Source: Fragilaria crotonensis (taxonomy: Eukaryota > Bacillariophyta > Fragilariophyceae > Fragilariales > Fragilariaceae). From it: a stretch of 64,000 bases of DNA. Where the stretch lies: assembly GCA_022925895.1 (NCBI GenBank), contig JAKSYS010000116.1, forward strand, positions 50,937 to 114,936, written 5' to 3'. The notes beneath the pieces are model-generated. The model had not been told where the DNA came from and made no database searches. It worked only from the letters and a program-made list of their open reading frames with translations. Of this stretch, positions 34,601 through 46,635 are shown one piece after another. The stretch's first letter is position 1. Each line of letters begins with the position of its first letter. The position numbers and the translations under genes were made by a program.

Positions 34601-37591
34601 CTATGGGTTAACTAAGAATTGAGATCGATGTTCCTTTGCCATAAAAAGATGCTTGGCCAGTCCTTGAAATTCAGCATCATCGCCTTGCGCTATCCTAGCG
34701 ACCAATGTCAGCGTTTCATCGGCATCCGCATCCATAACCAAATCTTGGTAGTTACTCTCGTAGGCACCAGACTCTAAAGCGACAAGAAAGGACATGAACA
34801 ATTTGAGAGCGGCAAGCTGGTTGTCCTTGACACCACGTTCCAGACAGGATCGAATACATCGATTGAGTTTGGGTATATCCTTGAGTGGGATGATATCGAC
34901 AGATTTGTTGCGTGTGATGAGGACGAAAAGGATATGCAACGCCGCCGGAATGTGCACAGGAACCACAGGAGAGGCGGCCAAGCTCGCTTCAAGGAAGTCG
35001 AGAATCCAAGCAGCGGTTTTCTTCGCCCAGGACACATCGGAAGTGTTTTGTGACTCCAAGAGGTAGGCGTTCCAAATATAGAGTTTGACTGTGTCAGATT
35101 TCAAGTCCTCTGTTCTCAAGGAAACGCCAAACCGAGACACATCCAACCAATTCAAAGATTCTCCCTGGCCCGAAATAATTTGGCACAACCCAGCGGTAAT
35201 GGGTGTCACATTGCACCTCAGACACGCAGCAACGAACTCTAAGGATGCGAGGTGGCAGTTGATGAATTCATCAGCATCGCTTCGCGGCTGTTGAACTAGT
35301 AACCATAGAGCAAAGCTAGCCACAGCCAACATACCACTCGAAGCCTCATTCGCTATGAGAGGGACTTGGCAACATGCGACATACAGTGCAATCTTGGCTG
35401 GACGATAGGCATCGTTTATCGATGGGACGACACGATCGTCATCAGCCTTGATCGCTACCGCCACATTTCGAAAGGCTGGGAGCAAAACCAGAGTAAATGA
35501 TGAATAGGGAACGTCGAGATCGAAGGGGAGGCATCGGCCAACAAAATCAGCAGCCAACTGTTGCTCGGTTGGAGATACAAGCGAGGAAATGCCACCCCTT
35601 AACAATTTGGATAGTTGAATTCCAATCACAGTGAAAACTCGCTGGTGCTCATCTGGCAGCGGCTGTCGCTGCATCCACATGGAAGTGTAAACAGTTGACG
35701 GAACACGTCGAATCAAAAGCAATGGCGCCAAGCGTCGGTACGTGTCATCGACATTTTGGGTTTCTTCCAGCTGTCGCGAGCAAACCTTAAGTACACTGAA
35801 AACTCCCTTGCTGATCCGATCCGACGCGTCGACCTTCGAATCAACCAGACTCCCAAATAGGACCAGAGGCGCCATTTGATCTGGAGCCGAAAACATTTGG
35901 GTGCATACTGACTCAAGGACTTGAGCGTAGCGTTCAACATCTACCAGAGTGCTTTGCAAAAGGGGATCGCTCCAAGGACGTCCTATTCTCGCTGCCTTGC
36001 CGGGTTGCTCAGTAAGAGCATCAATAATAATCGTAACATGGCCGTTGAGATGCTCCAGCGGCGAGGCTAGTAGCAGTATGCACAGTAGTGACGCGCATAA
36101 CAAGTCAGGTTCTTTCATGTCGTCAAGAAGTAGCAGGACAAGCAGACTGGATATGGCATCATGGATGAAGTCAGGGCGCCATAGCGTTTTATCTTGTCCA
36201 AGGACTGCCAGCACACCACGAAGTATACTTCGTCTTGTAGCGGGAGGGGAATTCTTTGCGCCTGCCAGCTTTGCCAAGATTGTGGTGGCATCGATTTTCA
36301 GGGTGTCAATGAGAGTGTGTCGAAGTCCACCAAACTTGATGTCGTCGTTGTTACCTGCTACTGCTACAATCTCCTCGCAAAGAGTTTCTGCGTTACCAGT
36401 CAACAATGTTGCCGTCACTTTCCAATCTTGGATAATCAAGAGGGTGCATTGCCGTCGCCAAGAATCACGCTTCGTGCCTGCATAGCTCAACAGCCATTGT
36501 TCGTGGACTCGCAGAAGAGCCTCGAACGAATTCACGTCAATGTCGTACGACAGTATTCCATACGCGGATAACATGGCCTCCTGTGCCAAAACTGTGCGGC
36601 GTGATTGGGACTCCAACACGATCTGGACCCATTCGACAAGGAGGAGGCGCATGGGGTTTTCTGATACTTGTTCCTGCGCACCTTTGCCATGGTCCGAATC
36701 GTTTGGAGATGATGACAACAACTTGTCCAGTTGCTTCGTCCGAACGAGATGGCTTTGAAGCTGTGCAGCGCCCAATAATATAGCCTTGGACTCGTTGGTC
36801 TCTTTCTTCAGATTGTGCTGTTGTACAACTTGAACGAAAAACTCTAGTCCTGTCATCGCCATGCGAACTCCCAATTCCAGTGCAGCATCTCGGGGTATGC
36901 GTTTCAATACCAGTGGCCATGCATAAAGCCATGCATCTGGCGACGTCAGGTACGTCGAAACAAAGCTGTCGTAGCAAGCGTTGGAATTGCGGCGCAGCAG
37001 CGTTTTGTTTAGTTCTCTGGAAAGAAGGCGTAACGAATCTGGATTGCACGGTGATGGTAACAGGTCTTTGTTTTCATCATCTTCATTTTTCTGGAATGTC
37101 ATTGGATCAGTGTCGTTTCTTTGTGGACGCGGGAGGCATACTTCGTCGTTTCCGTTATCGAATTGGCTGTCTTTCTGAACCAAAGGAACAGAAGCCGTAA
37201 GGCGTCCTTCGCCTACGTGAGAAGTGGAAGACGGAGACGACTTGGACGTCCAAACTTCACGAATTGAAAATCCACTTTGGGTGTCATCATGGTCAGCAGA
37301 AAAGGCGTCCACGTCTTGAGATTGCAGTGCAGATGGTTCTGTCGGAATCGATGATTCCGGTTCGGGCGACTGCACGAGCAAGAAACTTGATGACGGCTTC
37401 CGTCTTTCCACTTCATCAAACTTTTCAAAGTCGAGAAGTTCGGATGAATGTGATGGCGAGGCTACTGCATTTGCGTGGTTGCGTTCTATCCCCGTTTGTC
37501 GTAGCTTCGATTGTGGCACACGTCCATTGTCCTTCTTCTTGCTCTCGTTCTTGGCGGACAAGAGAAATCCCTTACGAAATCCAAACGACAT
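34601..37591 (-). CDS. Large alpha-helical protein, unknown function
   Basis: A single uninterrupted frame of 996 aa, no intron needed. It starts MSFGFRKGFLLSAKNESKKK. The first ~200 residues are polar, Ser/Pro/Asp-rich and probably disordered. From about residue 205 on the sequence is leucine-rich and helical in repeating blocks (LVEWVQIVLESQ, LLVLLLLDDMKEPDLLCASL, LAALKLFMSFLVALESGAYE), which looks like an ARM/HEAT-type solenoid, although I see no clear repeat consensus. No signal peptide; segments such as LLCASLLCILLLASPLEHL are hydrophobic but fit buried helices as well as membrane spans. I do not recognise the family. It is divergent from the heme oxygenase gene, with 643 bp between the two start codons. 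Confidence 0.75.
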   Translation of the reverse strand: MSFGFRKGFLLSAKNESKKKDNGRVPQSKLRQTGIERNHANAVASPSHSSELLDFEKFDEVERRKPSSSFLLVQSPEPESSIPTEPSALQSQDVDAFSADHDDTQSGFSIREVWTSKSSPSSTSHVGEGRLTASVPLVQKDSQFDNGNDEVCLPRPQRNDTDPMTFQKNEDDENKDLLPSPCNPDSLRLLSRELNKTLLRRNSNACYDSFVSTYLTSPDAWLYAWPLVLKRIPRDAALELGVRMAMTGLEFFVQVVQQHNLKKETNESKAILLGAAQLQSHLVRTKQLDKLLSSSPNDSDHGKGAQEQVSENPMRLLLVEWVQIVLESQSRRTVLAQEAMLSAYGILSYDIDVNSFEALLRVHEQWLLSYAGTKRDSWRRQCTLLIIQDWKVTATLLTGNAETLCEEIVAVAGNNDDIKFGGLRHTLIDTLKIDATTILAKLAGAKNSPPATRRSILRGVLAVLGQDKTLWRPDFIHDAISSLLVLLLLDDMKEPDLLCASLLCILLLASPLEHLNGHVTIIIDALTEQPGKAARIGRPWSDPLLQSTLVDVERYAQVLESVCTQMFSAPDQMAPLVLFGSLVDSKVDASDRISKGVFSVLKVCSRQLEETQNVDDTYRRLAPLLLIRRVPSTVYTSMWMQRQPLPDEHQRVFTVIGIQLSKLLRGGISSLVSPTEQQLAADFVGRCLPFDLDVPYSSFTLVLLPAFRNVAVAIKADDDRVVPSINDAYRPAKIALYVACCQVPLIANEASSGMLAVASFALWLLVQQPRSDADEFINCHLASLEFVAACLRCNVTPITAGLCQIISGQGESLNWLDVSRFGVSLRTEDLKSDTVKLYIWNAYLLESQNTSDVSWAKKTAAWILDFLEASLAASPVVPVHIPAALHILFVLITRNKSVDIIPLKDIPKLNRCIRSCLERGVKDNQLAALKLFMSFLVALESGAYESNYQDLVMDADADETLTLVARIAQGDDAEFQGLAKHLFMAKEHRSQFLVNP

Positions 37592-38234
37592 GGTCGCTAG
37601 TTAACTATATGCTTGACGGTGATAAATGAGCATAAAATATGAGGGATAACCACGCTATAATAGCATCATGTTCATCCCATCGTCAAGACTCGATCACATT
37701 GCATCGTCCCTTGTCCCTTTCCAAGACTGGCACAGTAGCATTTATTGTACGGACTACATTTCTACTGTAAATTGCGCATGCCGACAACGAGATTGACTCT
37801 GAGGCGAACTATTTAAGAATTTTAGCTATGAACATAATGTCGCTCGATTTTTGAAACCGTCATTTTCCGGACCCATGAACAGAATGAAAAAGTCTGCTCT
37901 ATGTACAGTATATAGGAAATAGGAAGCATGTGCCGCAGATGTCAAGGCAGTACAACTGTCCCGGGTACCAGTATGATATAAGTATGACTACAGTACCAAA
38001 TAATCAGTGCTTCAGACTTCAGACACATTTGCCACCGGCCCAGCAAACCCCAACTCAGCAAACCACGACATCGACAGAATTCGATCGGAATACAACGCCA
38101 CGAATAGACAGGGTATACGTATGAATACAAGTAATCGTCATCGATTCATATCGTCACACTTCATTCCCTTTATTTTAAGGTATATTAAACCACAATACCA
38201 ACCGGCAACAAGTAACCACACTACTGTAACGAGA
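37592..38234. other. Divergent promoter region
   Basis: 643 bp between the start codons of the helical protein (minus) and the heme oxygenase (plus). No gene. The frame upstream of the chosen heme oxygenase start is open from 38007 but not protein-like. Confidence 0.5.
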
Positions 38235-39677
38235 ATGACGAACGCGTCTGGAAGTGCCGCTGCAGAACCCACGAATGGCCGTAAACCTGCTTGCCCATAC
38301 GCAGTTGCCCTGGAGGATGACGAGCAATCGCTACATTCCGTGGACAATTATCTCGTTCAAGCCAAGAAATCCTGTCCTGCATTCGCGGCCGAATGTCCTT
38401 TTTCCAAAGCAACATCTCCAGATGACCTTCGCCAAACACTGTCCAAGGTTCCTCAATCGCATTACAAGGAAACATACTTTCGGGAAGCGCTGCAGCGTTT
38501 GCATGCCATCGGACCGAGCGTCAAGCGCCCGGAATTTCAATTGTCAGAATGCCCTGTATCAACCTATTATAAGAACGAACCCATTGCTTTTGCGCAAGCC
38601 ATGGAGGAGTTCTCGCTGGCCAGTATCATGTCACGGATGGCGCGAGATCTAGAGCAGCAAGAAGAACTCAATCAGACTCACCTCGACAAGCCGTTGGAAT
38701 TTCGACATACCGTCACGTCAACGGACACAGCTCAATTCTCCACGGAATCGTCTACAGAGGCCGCAAGTTCTACACCCCTCCTCTCGCAGGCCTTCAAGAC
38801 GGGCACTGCTGTCGCTCATCAAGCCGCCGAAGACGTATACTTCGTCAAAAACTTTGTCCAGGGCAAGATTGATCGCATGCTTTATGCAGACATGATTTTG
38901 GGACTTGCTCATGTTTACGCCAAACTTGAACTGTTGCTGGAACAGCACGCTCCCTCATCATTTCCGACCTGTCATTTCCCACACCAATTGAATCGCACAG
39001 CAGCTCTCCAAGAAGATTTGGACTTTTGGCATGGCATTCACAAATCTTCCTTATCATCCTTGTCCATGAGTCCCGCCACGCGTGATTACATTGACCGCCT
39101 AGATACGATTGCTGCCACGAATCCTCTCCTATTGCTATCACACGCCTACACGCGTTATCTAGGAGATTTATCTGGTGGCAAGGTCTTGGCTCGTGTTGCG
39201 CGACGAGCCTTAAATCTAGGAAAACATGATGGTTTGGCATTTTATGACTTTGAACACATTCCTTCGGCCAAAGTGTTTAAGGATGAATATCGTCAAGCCT
39301 TGGATAACTTAAATCTCACGCCACAGGATGTGCACGCCTTGGTACAAGAAGCTAATGTGGCTTTTTTGCTCAACATGAGACTCTTTGAGGAACTTGACGT
39401 CAAAGCCAATGTTCCTGGTGCCAAGGTACGGGATTTGCAAGAGACGTTGGCCTGGTTGGAAGCACCGGCGTCCTCGTCCAGCGAACCAGTCTCGGAGCAG
39501 TGCCCCTTTCTCGTCAAGCAGAAACTATCGGCAACAACAAACACGACAGCAGCTAAGGGTGGTCGTTGCCCATGGCCATTTGTCTTTTTTCACGATCCCC
39601 TCCAGGGCTTGCAAGATTATCAAACGTGGATTGTGGTGGGATTGCTCATGGCCTGGATGTGGTCGTATGTGCAATGA
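38235..39677 (+). CDS. HO: Heme oxygenase, tail-anchored, with CP heme motifs
   Basis: Opens heme to biliverdin, CO and iron. 480 aa from ATG 38235 (MTNASGSAAAEPTNGRK). The HO domain begins near residue 190: AVAHQAAEDVYFVKNFVQGK contains the proximal-His region (H..AE), and HAYTRYLGDLSGGK is the HO signature on the distal helix. A C-terminal hydrophobic span TWIVVGLLMAWMWSYV at the very end makes it a tail-anchored protein, as in animal ER HO-1/HO-2, rather than a soluble plastid HO. Cys-Pro dipeptides (ACPYA, SCPAFAAECPFSK, ECPVS at the N side; QCPF, RCPWPF near the C end) resemble heme-regulatory motifs of HO-2. The N-terminal ~190 residues have no counterpart in typical plastid enzymes. 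No introns. Confidence 0.92.
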   Translation: MTNASGSAAAEPTNGRKPACPYAVALEDDEQSLHSVDNYLVQAKKSCPAFAAECPFSKATSPDDLRQTLSKVPQSHYKETYFREALQRLHAIGPSVKRPEFQLSECPVSTYYKNEPIAFAQAMEEFSLASIMSRMARDLEQQEELNQTHLDKPLEFRHTVTSTDTAQFSTESSTEAASSTPLLSQAFKTGTAVAHQAAEDVYFVKNFVQGKIDRMLYADMILGLAHVYAKLELLLEQHAPSSFPTCHFPHQLNRTAALQEDLDFWHGIHKSSLSSLSMSPATRDYIDRLDTIAATNPLLLLSHAYTRYLGDLSGGKVLARVARRALNLGKHDGLAFYDFEHIPSAKVFKDEYRQALDNLNLTPQDVHALVQEANVAFLLNMRLFEELDVKANVPGAKVRDLQETLAWLEAPASSSSEPVSEQCPFLVKQKLSATTNTTAAKGGRCPWPFVFFHDPLQGLQDYQTWIVVGLLMAWMWSYVQ

Positions 39678-41148
39678 AAACCTTATTGCATCGGGTCCTA
39701 TTCTGACGGCAAAGCGCAGTCGTTACTAATGTTTAGACGAAATCTGAGACTTATTACTCGAGACCAGGCAGGTATTATCTTTTAAAGAATGACGTGAAAC
39801 AGTGATAGATGGGACAAGATTCGATCACAAGCTAGTAGGACAACATAGCGTTCTCGAATTCCAGATCATCCTCGCAAACCCTTCAGGGGCACTATCTCAC
39901 TCATCATAATGGCAGAATAGGACGGGTGCCCTCTCCTCACGATTGGGCATCGTACAACGTGAGTTCAGTTGCGTCATCCCAGCTCCCCGGAAGTAGAGAG
40001 CATGAGACGGACAATGCGACCGATCATGTCAAACGAGGAGTTGTTTCATAGGAATAGAAATTGTCCCATAACTATAGCTCCTCTACACAAGACAACACAA
40101 CCCCTTTCGATGCTCTCTTCATTTTATTAGTTGTTGTGCTGGAAAGAGACTATCATACAAACGGCTTATGGCATGTGGCATGTTGCATTAGGTGCGACAG
40201 GACACAGGACTCGACAGATGGCAAGACAGGAAAATAGACGCCATGAAGGACCATCGTATTTGTCGCTGCCGAAGCCCACGACGTCGGGGATAGGAAGAGG
40301 GGCTATTTTACAAATGACTGCGATGTCACTACATCTACGACTTGCATTGGAGCAGATTCCTATATGATATCTCACGTGAATTCGAAGCTCCCGGTAGGAT
40401 AACGTCGCGACACAGCAATAAAAGCCCCCATTCTCCCATTAGCGTCAATGTTACCAGTTACCAGTTCACCATGGACAGATGGACCACGTACTTGTACTCT
40501 AGATTCAACGACCACGTTAGAATTTCGCATCATCACCAAGGGAGACGAAAGGAATACGTGTCAATCCAAATTATCTACACTTTGGTAATAATACAACACT
40601 TATATCCGTATGAGACATGGGACTTATCCGTTCGAGACATGCGAGTGAGAACTTCCATGGATTTTTGTCCCTACTAGGGACTAAAGGACGGTTTAATCAC
40701 CCAGATATTGACAGATAGGTCACGGAGGGGAGTGCACCGAAGACAAAATGACCTTCTGTGGACAAGGGACATTCCCCACTTTCGGCGGAGCAAGACCAGT
40801 TGAGACAATACGAATTCCCTCAAAGCGGAGGCGGAAATCAGGGCTGCGCAGCAACAGCCCACCGTTCATAGTGGTAGTACGACATCACAAACGAAGTCTC
40901 AATTCCTCGACGTTAGAACATTTATTGTTACTACCCGAATACCTGGTACTCTCTATTCTCTCTATCGATCGTGGAAGACGTGTGTTAAACTCGTTGAATT
41001 GAAAGGGTCTTTTTGGTGCAGTGTGATAGAGACGACAGTAGTATTAACGACCCATCGTCTGACGGCATCAGAGCGCAGGCGCTACAACGCTTTACTCATC
41101 CGAACTTGCAACCAATATACTACTACAAGGTACTCATAACCATCAACA
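39678..41148. other. Intergenic spacer
   Basis: 1.47 kb with no supported gene on either strand. It contains the 3' end of the heme oxygenase transcript and the promoter of the RIO kinase. Confidence 0.45.
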
Positions 41149-44100
41149 ATGAATCCCTTGACCAGAGGAATTCACAAGAATTTGGACTCCAAGTCCTACC
41201 ATCGTATGCCAAATGAATTTGACGACGCTGCGAGCGAAGCACCACCCGTTCAAGGACGCTTGCGTCTGGGCAGCAGGCGCAAAAAGTCAGGCCCCGAACC
41301 TTTCAAAAGCCCATCACATGCACACGATGCGTCACCGGGAGCCGCATTTGGGGTGGATAGAAATGACGAGTTGCTTCATCAGAGTTGGACTGGAGAATTT
41401 CCGTCGGAGTTCAGTTCGAGGCATGAGCCTATGCAACGTCGACTTAAGACGGATGCAGAATCTATTGTTTCGAGGGGAGGAGATGAATCTCTCTTATCTC
41501 ATGGTGAATCAACTGATGTTGCTGTTAGACCGACCATTAGCAAACCAGCTCCACAACGCATCGATCATCATCATCGTCATCAGAAGCTCAATAATCACGC
41601 CAAGCGCGCAGGACCTGCCACCATTATTTCGACCAATTCCCTGGAATCGATGGATAAAGTGGAAAAGGCTTCCATTACAAGCCCTGGGATTCATTGTCAA
41701 CAATGGAATCGCAATCGCATGAGCAAACAGAGAATGTTATCTGAAAAAACCATTAACACCATCAATACGCAAGGAACAATGAATACCAATACAACAACTG
41801 GAACAGGAATGCACACTGTCACAACAGCTGATTCTACCTTGTTATCGTCTATTGCCTCCTTGCAATCAGTTACTGCGTCCGCCATGGTGGCACCTACGTC
41901 AGAATTTTCCGCAACCTCGCCGGGAATGGGTAATTCGGCGCGGAACTCCCTTCGCAACGACCAGGACAATTACAGTCCCAACGAAAGCATGACGTTGAGG
42001 CATGTTACGCTGCCCAAACACAGGAAACCCAACCGCGGTCAAAGTTCCGACCGTCAAGAGTTTCACGATAGGAGTTTGAGCGATACGACACCGTCTCCAA
42101 TAGACATGTCACCAGACGCTGATGAGACGGAAGAAGATCGCATGATGCGCCTGGCAATGGAAATGTCGCTCCGGGATTTTGAAGAACAACGACAACTAGT
42201 CAGTTTGGCAGAGTCATCCGGCAAGAGGCAGCCCGTGATATCCACTCCAAGAAAGCGACAGCTCCAAGGACAAGAATTGCGTTCACCTCGTCCGACGCAT
42301 TCGCAACAGCAGCGCCACCACCACAGATCAACAGTGATGCAGTCACCATCACACGTAGAACAAGAAGAGTTACGAAGTCAACTACATCAATACGAGCGAC
42401 AGTCATCCCAACAATCCTTGTTGACTGCAGCTACAAAAGACGAATTCACAGAAGTCCTTGTAGAGAACCGTCGAGGAATACAACGAAATCTGAGGTCCTC
42501 AAGAAATGTGGCGTTGGCCGCAGGTCCAGAGAAACCTAGTGTTTCGACAACTCCGAACGCTGGAGGCAGAACGCACTGGAATGGCTCCAATGTCACTTGC
42601 GATCCCTCTGTTGCGCGGCAATTGGAATTTGCCCGTGCGCATTTGACTAAAGACGAAGCGGATGCCATAGAACGTGCCCTTCTCGGAGACGATACTGACG
42701 GTGATATACAGGAGACAACGTCCTGCCGACCTTCATCCTTCGCGACAGTTCAACAACCGACACAAGAAAACCGACAACAATTGGCAGCCGCGTGCCACTT
42801 GTCAGACGCCGAAGCTGCTGAAATCGAAAAGGCAATTCGCGAAGCAGATGAAGAAGAACAAAAACGATCCATCAGCCTCGCTCTGCGAGTGAGCGCCGAG
42901 GAAGCGATCCGAGCCAAGAGTGTGACCCAGCAGCGCTTAAATGGCGCTAGCGGATCAGGAGCATCACATAGATCGCCAAGCCCCCCGCGCACGACGCAAA
43001 CGTTGTTCCATCCAAGTCATGAGAGAAGCCCCTATCCAACGATGAAGGAGCAGGGTGACGATAGGAATGGAGTAAACACCCGCCAAGAGACCATTGATCG
43101 ATTTATACGAGTGAACGATGTGGATTCAGAAACAGACGAGGAAATGTTAGGAATGGAAGCTGATGAAGATATTGACTTTGCCGGAAATACTGCTTACAAT
43201 GCGTTCACACAGCCCTTGGATCGTACCACCAGCGTCAACAAGGAGTCCAACCTTCCTGCGCGCACATCCTCAGATGCTGTTTCTTCCTCGGAAGTGCGGC
43301 TGCGAAACCAAATTGCAAGCGCTGTGAGATCAGGTTTGATCGAGCACTGCAATGGGGTGGTAAAACAGGGTGAAGAGGCCGCTGTCTACCATGCAGACCA
43401 GGGAGCTGGTAGTAATGGTTACGACGTTGCTATCAAAGTATTTCAACGTATGAAGGGATCAAAGATTCGGAGTATGATGGGAGACCCTCGCTATTATCCT
43501 CGTTCCTCCCGAAACAATATTTCTTGCACTCACGAAGAATTAATCCTTCGTGCCGAAAGAGAGTATCGGAACCTGATTCGAGCTAGCCGTGCGCATGTTC
43601 CAGTGGCTTCGCCTTTGCTGCAGAAAGAAAACTTGGTGTTTATGCGCTTCATGGGAGAAGATGGATGGCCTGCCCCTCAACTGAAGGAAGTGGAATTGCG
43701 AAAGGGAAGCAAGGGATGGTGCCTTCTTTACTCTCAAATTATGGTCGCAGTTCGAAGGTGAGATTTTTTTAAGGTAATCTTATCGCCTCTTCGACTAGGG
43801 CCACAGAATCTAACTCTGCCGTTCCCTCCTTGCCCAGGTTATACATCACAGCGCGTCTTGTTCATGCGGACCTTAATGAATACAATATTCTGGTGTGTCC
43901 ATCCAACCTCGTCGAACACAAGAGCGAAGACGCGAGCATGACAGATGATGGAGAACAATTTCAGGCTGTTCTGATTGATTTTGTCCAGTCAGTGGATGTG
44001 AATCACCCACAAGCCGCCGAACTGCTGGAGCGAGATCTTGAACACATCCGTGCCTTTTTCTTCAAGAAAGGTATCAAGACTCTGGGACGCCATATGGCGA

Positions 44101-44846
44101 TCGAATTTGTCACTGCACCTGACCCAGATGCCTATGCGCGGGAGAAAACTACTGAAGAATCTGTCGTGGAGAAGGATCTTCACAAGATTCAGACTGTTGA
44201 CGCCCCTGAACCTGTCGAACATGTTGCCACCTCGGCTATCGAACCTGTGTCGGAGCAAGCGCACACCAGCTTCAAGAGCCATTCGCCTTCGTTGAACACG
44301 TCGTCTGTGTCCACGGTGACCAAAGGAGATGCCACTGCTCAAGCGCATCTCAACCAGTCTGCTCGAACGATCGGCGGGAATAGCCACTCGACAAAGTCGA
44401 GTTTTTCTTCGACATCATCGGCACATAAGTCTACCAGTTTGAAGCAGCCGTCCCGCAACGTGAGTGTCAATTTAACTGCGACCAGCGCGGTGTCAGGGAG
44501 CCATGTGGAGGGCTCTGGTAGCAAGACACCCAAAAAAGAAAAGAAGGAAAAGAAGGCTCATAAAGAGAAGAAAGAAAAGAAGAAAAAGAAGGACAAGGAT
44601 TCGACCAAAGAATCGTCGAGTGGGAAACGAAAGATTAAGGACTCGCAGCAAGAGCCAGGACAAGCAATGATGGAGCAAAGTATGTTATCCACAGACGCCG
44701 CCATGATGGAACAAAGCATGTTTCCAAATGGCGTGGAGTCGTCAACCTTGCTGTTCAGTGATTCCTTAGATGAGTTTGCAGCAACATTTGAAATTGATAA
44801 TGTTGACTGGCATGCTGAATGGGACGACGACGTTCTGGAGGGGTAG
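41149..44846 (+). CDS. RIO-family protein kinase with UIM-like motifs and Lys-rich tail
   Basis: Atypical kinase/ATPase of the RIO family, whose members mature the small ribosomal subunit. Exons 41149-43757 and 43838-44846 (1205 aa); the 80-nt intron (GTGAG...CCCAG) restores ARLVHADLNEYNIL. The kinase core starts near residue 725: VVKQGEEAAVYHAD (nucleotide loop), DVAIKVF (ATP Lys), LVHADLNEYNIL (catalytic loop) and LIDFVQSVDVNHPQA (metal loop). RIO3 or RIO1 type is likely. The ~720-residue N-terminal extension is Ser/Gln/Arg-rich and holds at least two UIM-like helices: EEDRMMRLAMEMSLRDFEEQ and the pair DAEAAEIEKAIREADEEEQK with SISLALRVSAEEA, suggesting ubiquitin binding. The C-terminal KEKKEKKAHKEKKEKKKKK stretch is a likely nucleolar or rRNA-binding tail. 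The extension is unusual for this family. Confidence 0.9.
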
Positions 44847-45103
44847 AGGCATCAACACCTTTTTGATAGATGTTACACTTTGTTTATAGACATGGGTTCC
44901 AGGTACATTCGTCGACGTCAGCTAAAGTATAGATATAGGGAGTGGCTGGCTCAGCAACCTGTCTACTCCCTTGAGAATAGTTAACTCAATGTCGCGGCAA
45001 CGATATAGCCGTCCCGTTCTATATGTATCAGCACGAATGACTTCTGAGCCAATTGAAAACAAGAAGACGAAACGCGGGTCTGCCTTTCGTTTGAAAACTG
45101 CTT

Positions 45104-46635
45104 CTATATCGTTGTATTCCAATAGGTTTCATTCAAAAAGATCAAGTCTGAGGAAAACACTGCCAAGGTCGCATTGACCTTGACCGATCCCAAGCTTACA
45201 ATAGCGCTCGAGTTGTCAAAATGATGGAACAGCATCTCGCGATAAAACTCCGAATTGGTTTGATCTTCGCTAATTGTTGATGCGTCAGTTTGATCTTCGC
45301 TAATTGTTGATGCGTCAATATCAAAGAAGTCATCGTTCTGTTCCAGTTGAAGTTGCGTTGCAGGTCCCACAGTGTCGTGGAGCTTCCACCAAGCAATGTA
45401 ACATATCCCGTATTGAGCACAATTCACATCTTTGTTGCAATTTGGAGCAACTTGGTTACTTTCAGGTGGCGCATCTGCAGTGTTGCAACAAATTTGGTAA
45501 GTGGTCAGAGTATGTATCGTAACTATCAAGCAGTAGTCCTCAAGACGTCGCTTACCGTGAATACAGCAAAAGCTGGGCTTGCAGGCGTCGAAGCATGCTG
45601 AAAACGATCCAGCGGGATCATACTTATTGCAAATTTGGTTAAGATTGTCAGGCGCGCACGGAATCGGAATGACAGCAACGTCTCCATCGCCTGGGCAGTT
45701 CCCTTTGCTGGGCACATATACTTGTATTGGCTTCCCATTGAACGATGCATCGTTCCCTTGCTGGTCGCTGGCTCTCACAGTTTGTTTAGCATGAGACACC
45801 GTTCCCCCCGTACTGTTTCTCGCACTTATTGGGAACTCATCACCATCGGCAGCACGGTCGCCGCCACTGTTCGTCGCTGTGCTAGTCGGATCGACTGGAG
45901 CAAGAGAGCCCACGGGCGCTATGGTCGAAGGACTGCTAGGTGACGGCTCTCCTGCGTCCTGACCTCCCTTTTCGTCAGTTGTCGGGTCTGAAACGGAATG
46001 TGTTACGTCAACATCCTGTGCAACGTTCACTGCGGTTTCGATGACGCTCGATCCAGATCCCTCCTGGCCTCCACCACCGGAGTTCTTTGGTGCTGCGAAC
46101 CCTTTCGCTTGTTCGATCGCCTGCAGGGCTTCCTTCTCGAGATTCTCCTCAATAGAGGCAACATTCCATTCCTTCTTTCGCTGGCCCTGGTGCCGAGGCC
46201 GAGCCGCACGCTTTTTAAGCTGTCGACTGCTGCTTGGATCGTCTGAATAAATTGCTATTAGATATTCATCGTGGAGCTTTTCCCAATCCACAAGATGAGA
46301 TACTTTCTGCAAATCGTGCGCCACCATCGCTAATTCAACCGTCTTTAAAAGTACAAGCTGCATGAGACGGGCAGATGAATGAAAATATGCTCTCATATGT
46401 AAATGCTCACCAGGCGTTTCTCGGCGTCACTTCCACCCAGCATCCTCCGGCGTTGAGAGGAGATTCCTGTTCTACCATTTCTCACTTGCTGCTCATATCG
46501 GCTTCTGGCACGATCAGTGACGCCAACCTCTAAAATGAAGTGCTCTTGCTTTCCTATCACCCCCTCTCTCGACACAACCAGGTAAGTCACCAATGCGGTG
46601 GCAATGAGAACATAAGCCGCTGCAAGTCTCAACAT
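45104..46635 (-). CDS. Secreted Cys-rich protein A (signal-anchored)
   Basis: 465 aa. Exons 46411-46635, 45556-46357, 45104-45474; introns 46358-46410 (53 nt) and 45475-45555 (81 nt, in frame). The N-terminus MLRLAAAYVLIATALVTYLV is a signal peptide or anchor, so the product is extracellular or in the secretory route. A polar central part contains Ser/Pro/Thr stretches. The C-terminal Cys-rich module has ten cysteines in fixed order (GNCP, PCAP, ICNKYD, SACFDAC, SFCCIH, PNCNKDVNCAQY, ICYIAWWK), then LHDTVGPATQL and QNDDFFDID. The same module ends the neighbouring protein B, so they are paralogs. A 30-bp exact tandem repeat (45258-45287, 45288-45317) encodes the doubled DASTISEDQT. I know no function; a cell-wall or adhesive role is a guess. 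Met 46635 is the only start with the leader. Confidence 0.8.

Noticed and set aside
39678-41148. Short frames between heme oxygenase and RIO kinase
   Set aside because: Overlapping frames on both strands of similar length and no protein-like motifs.
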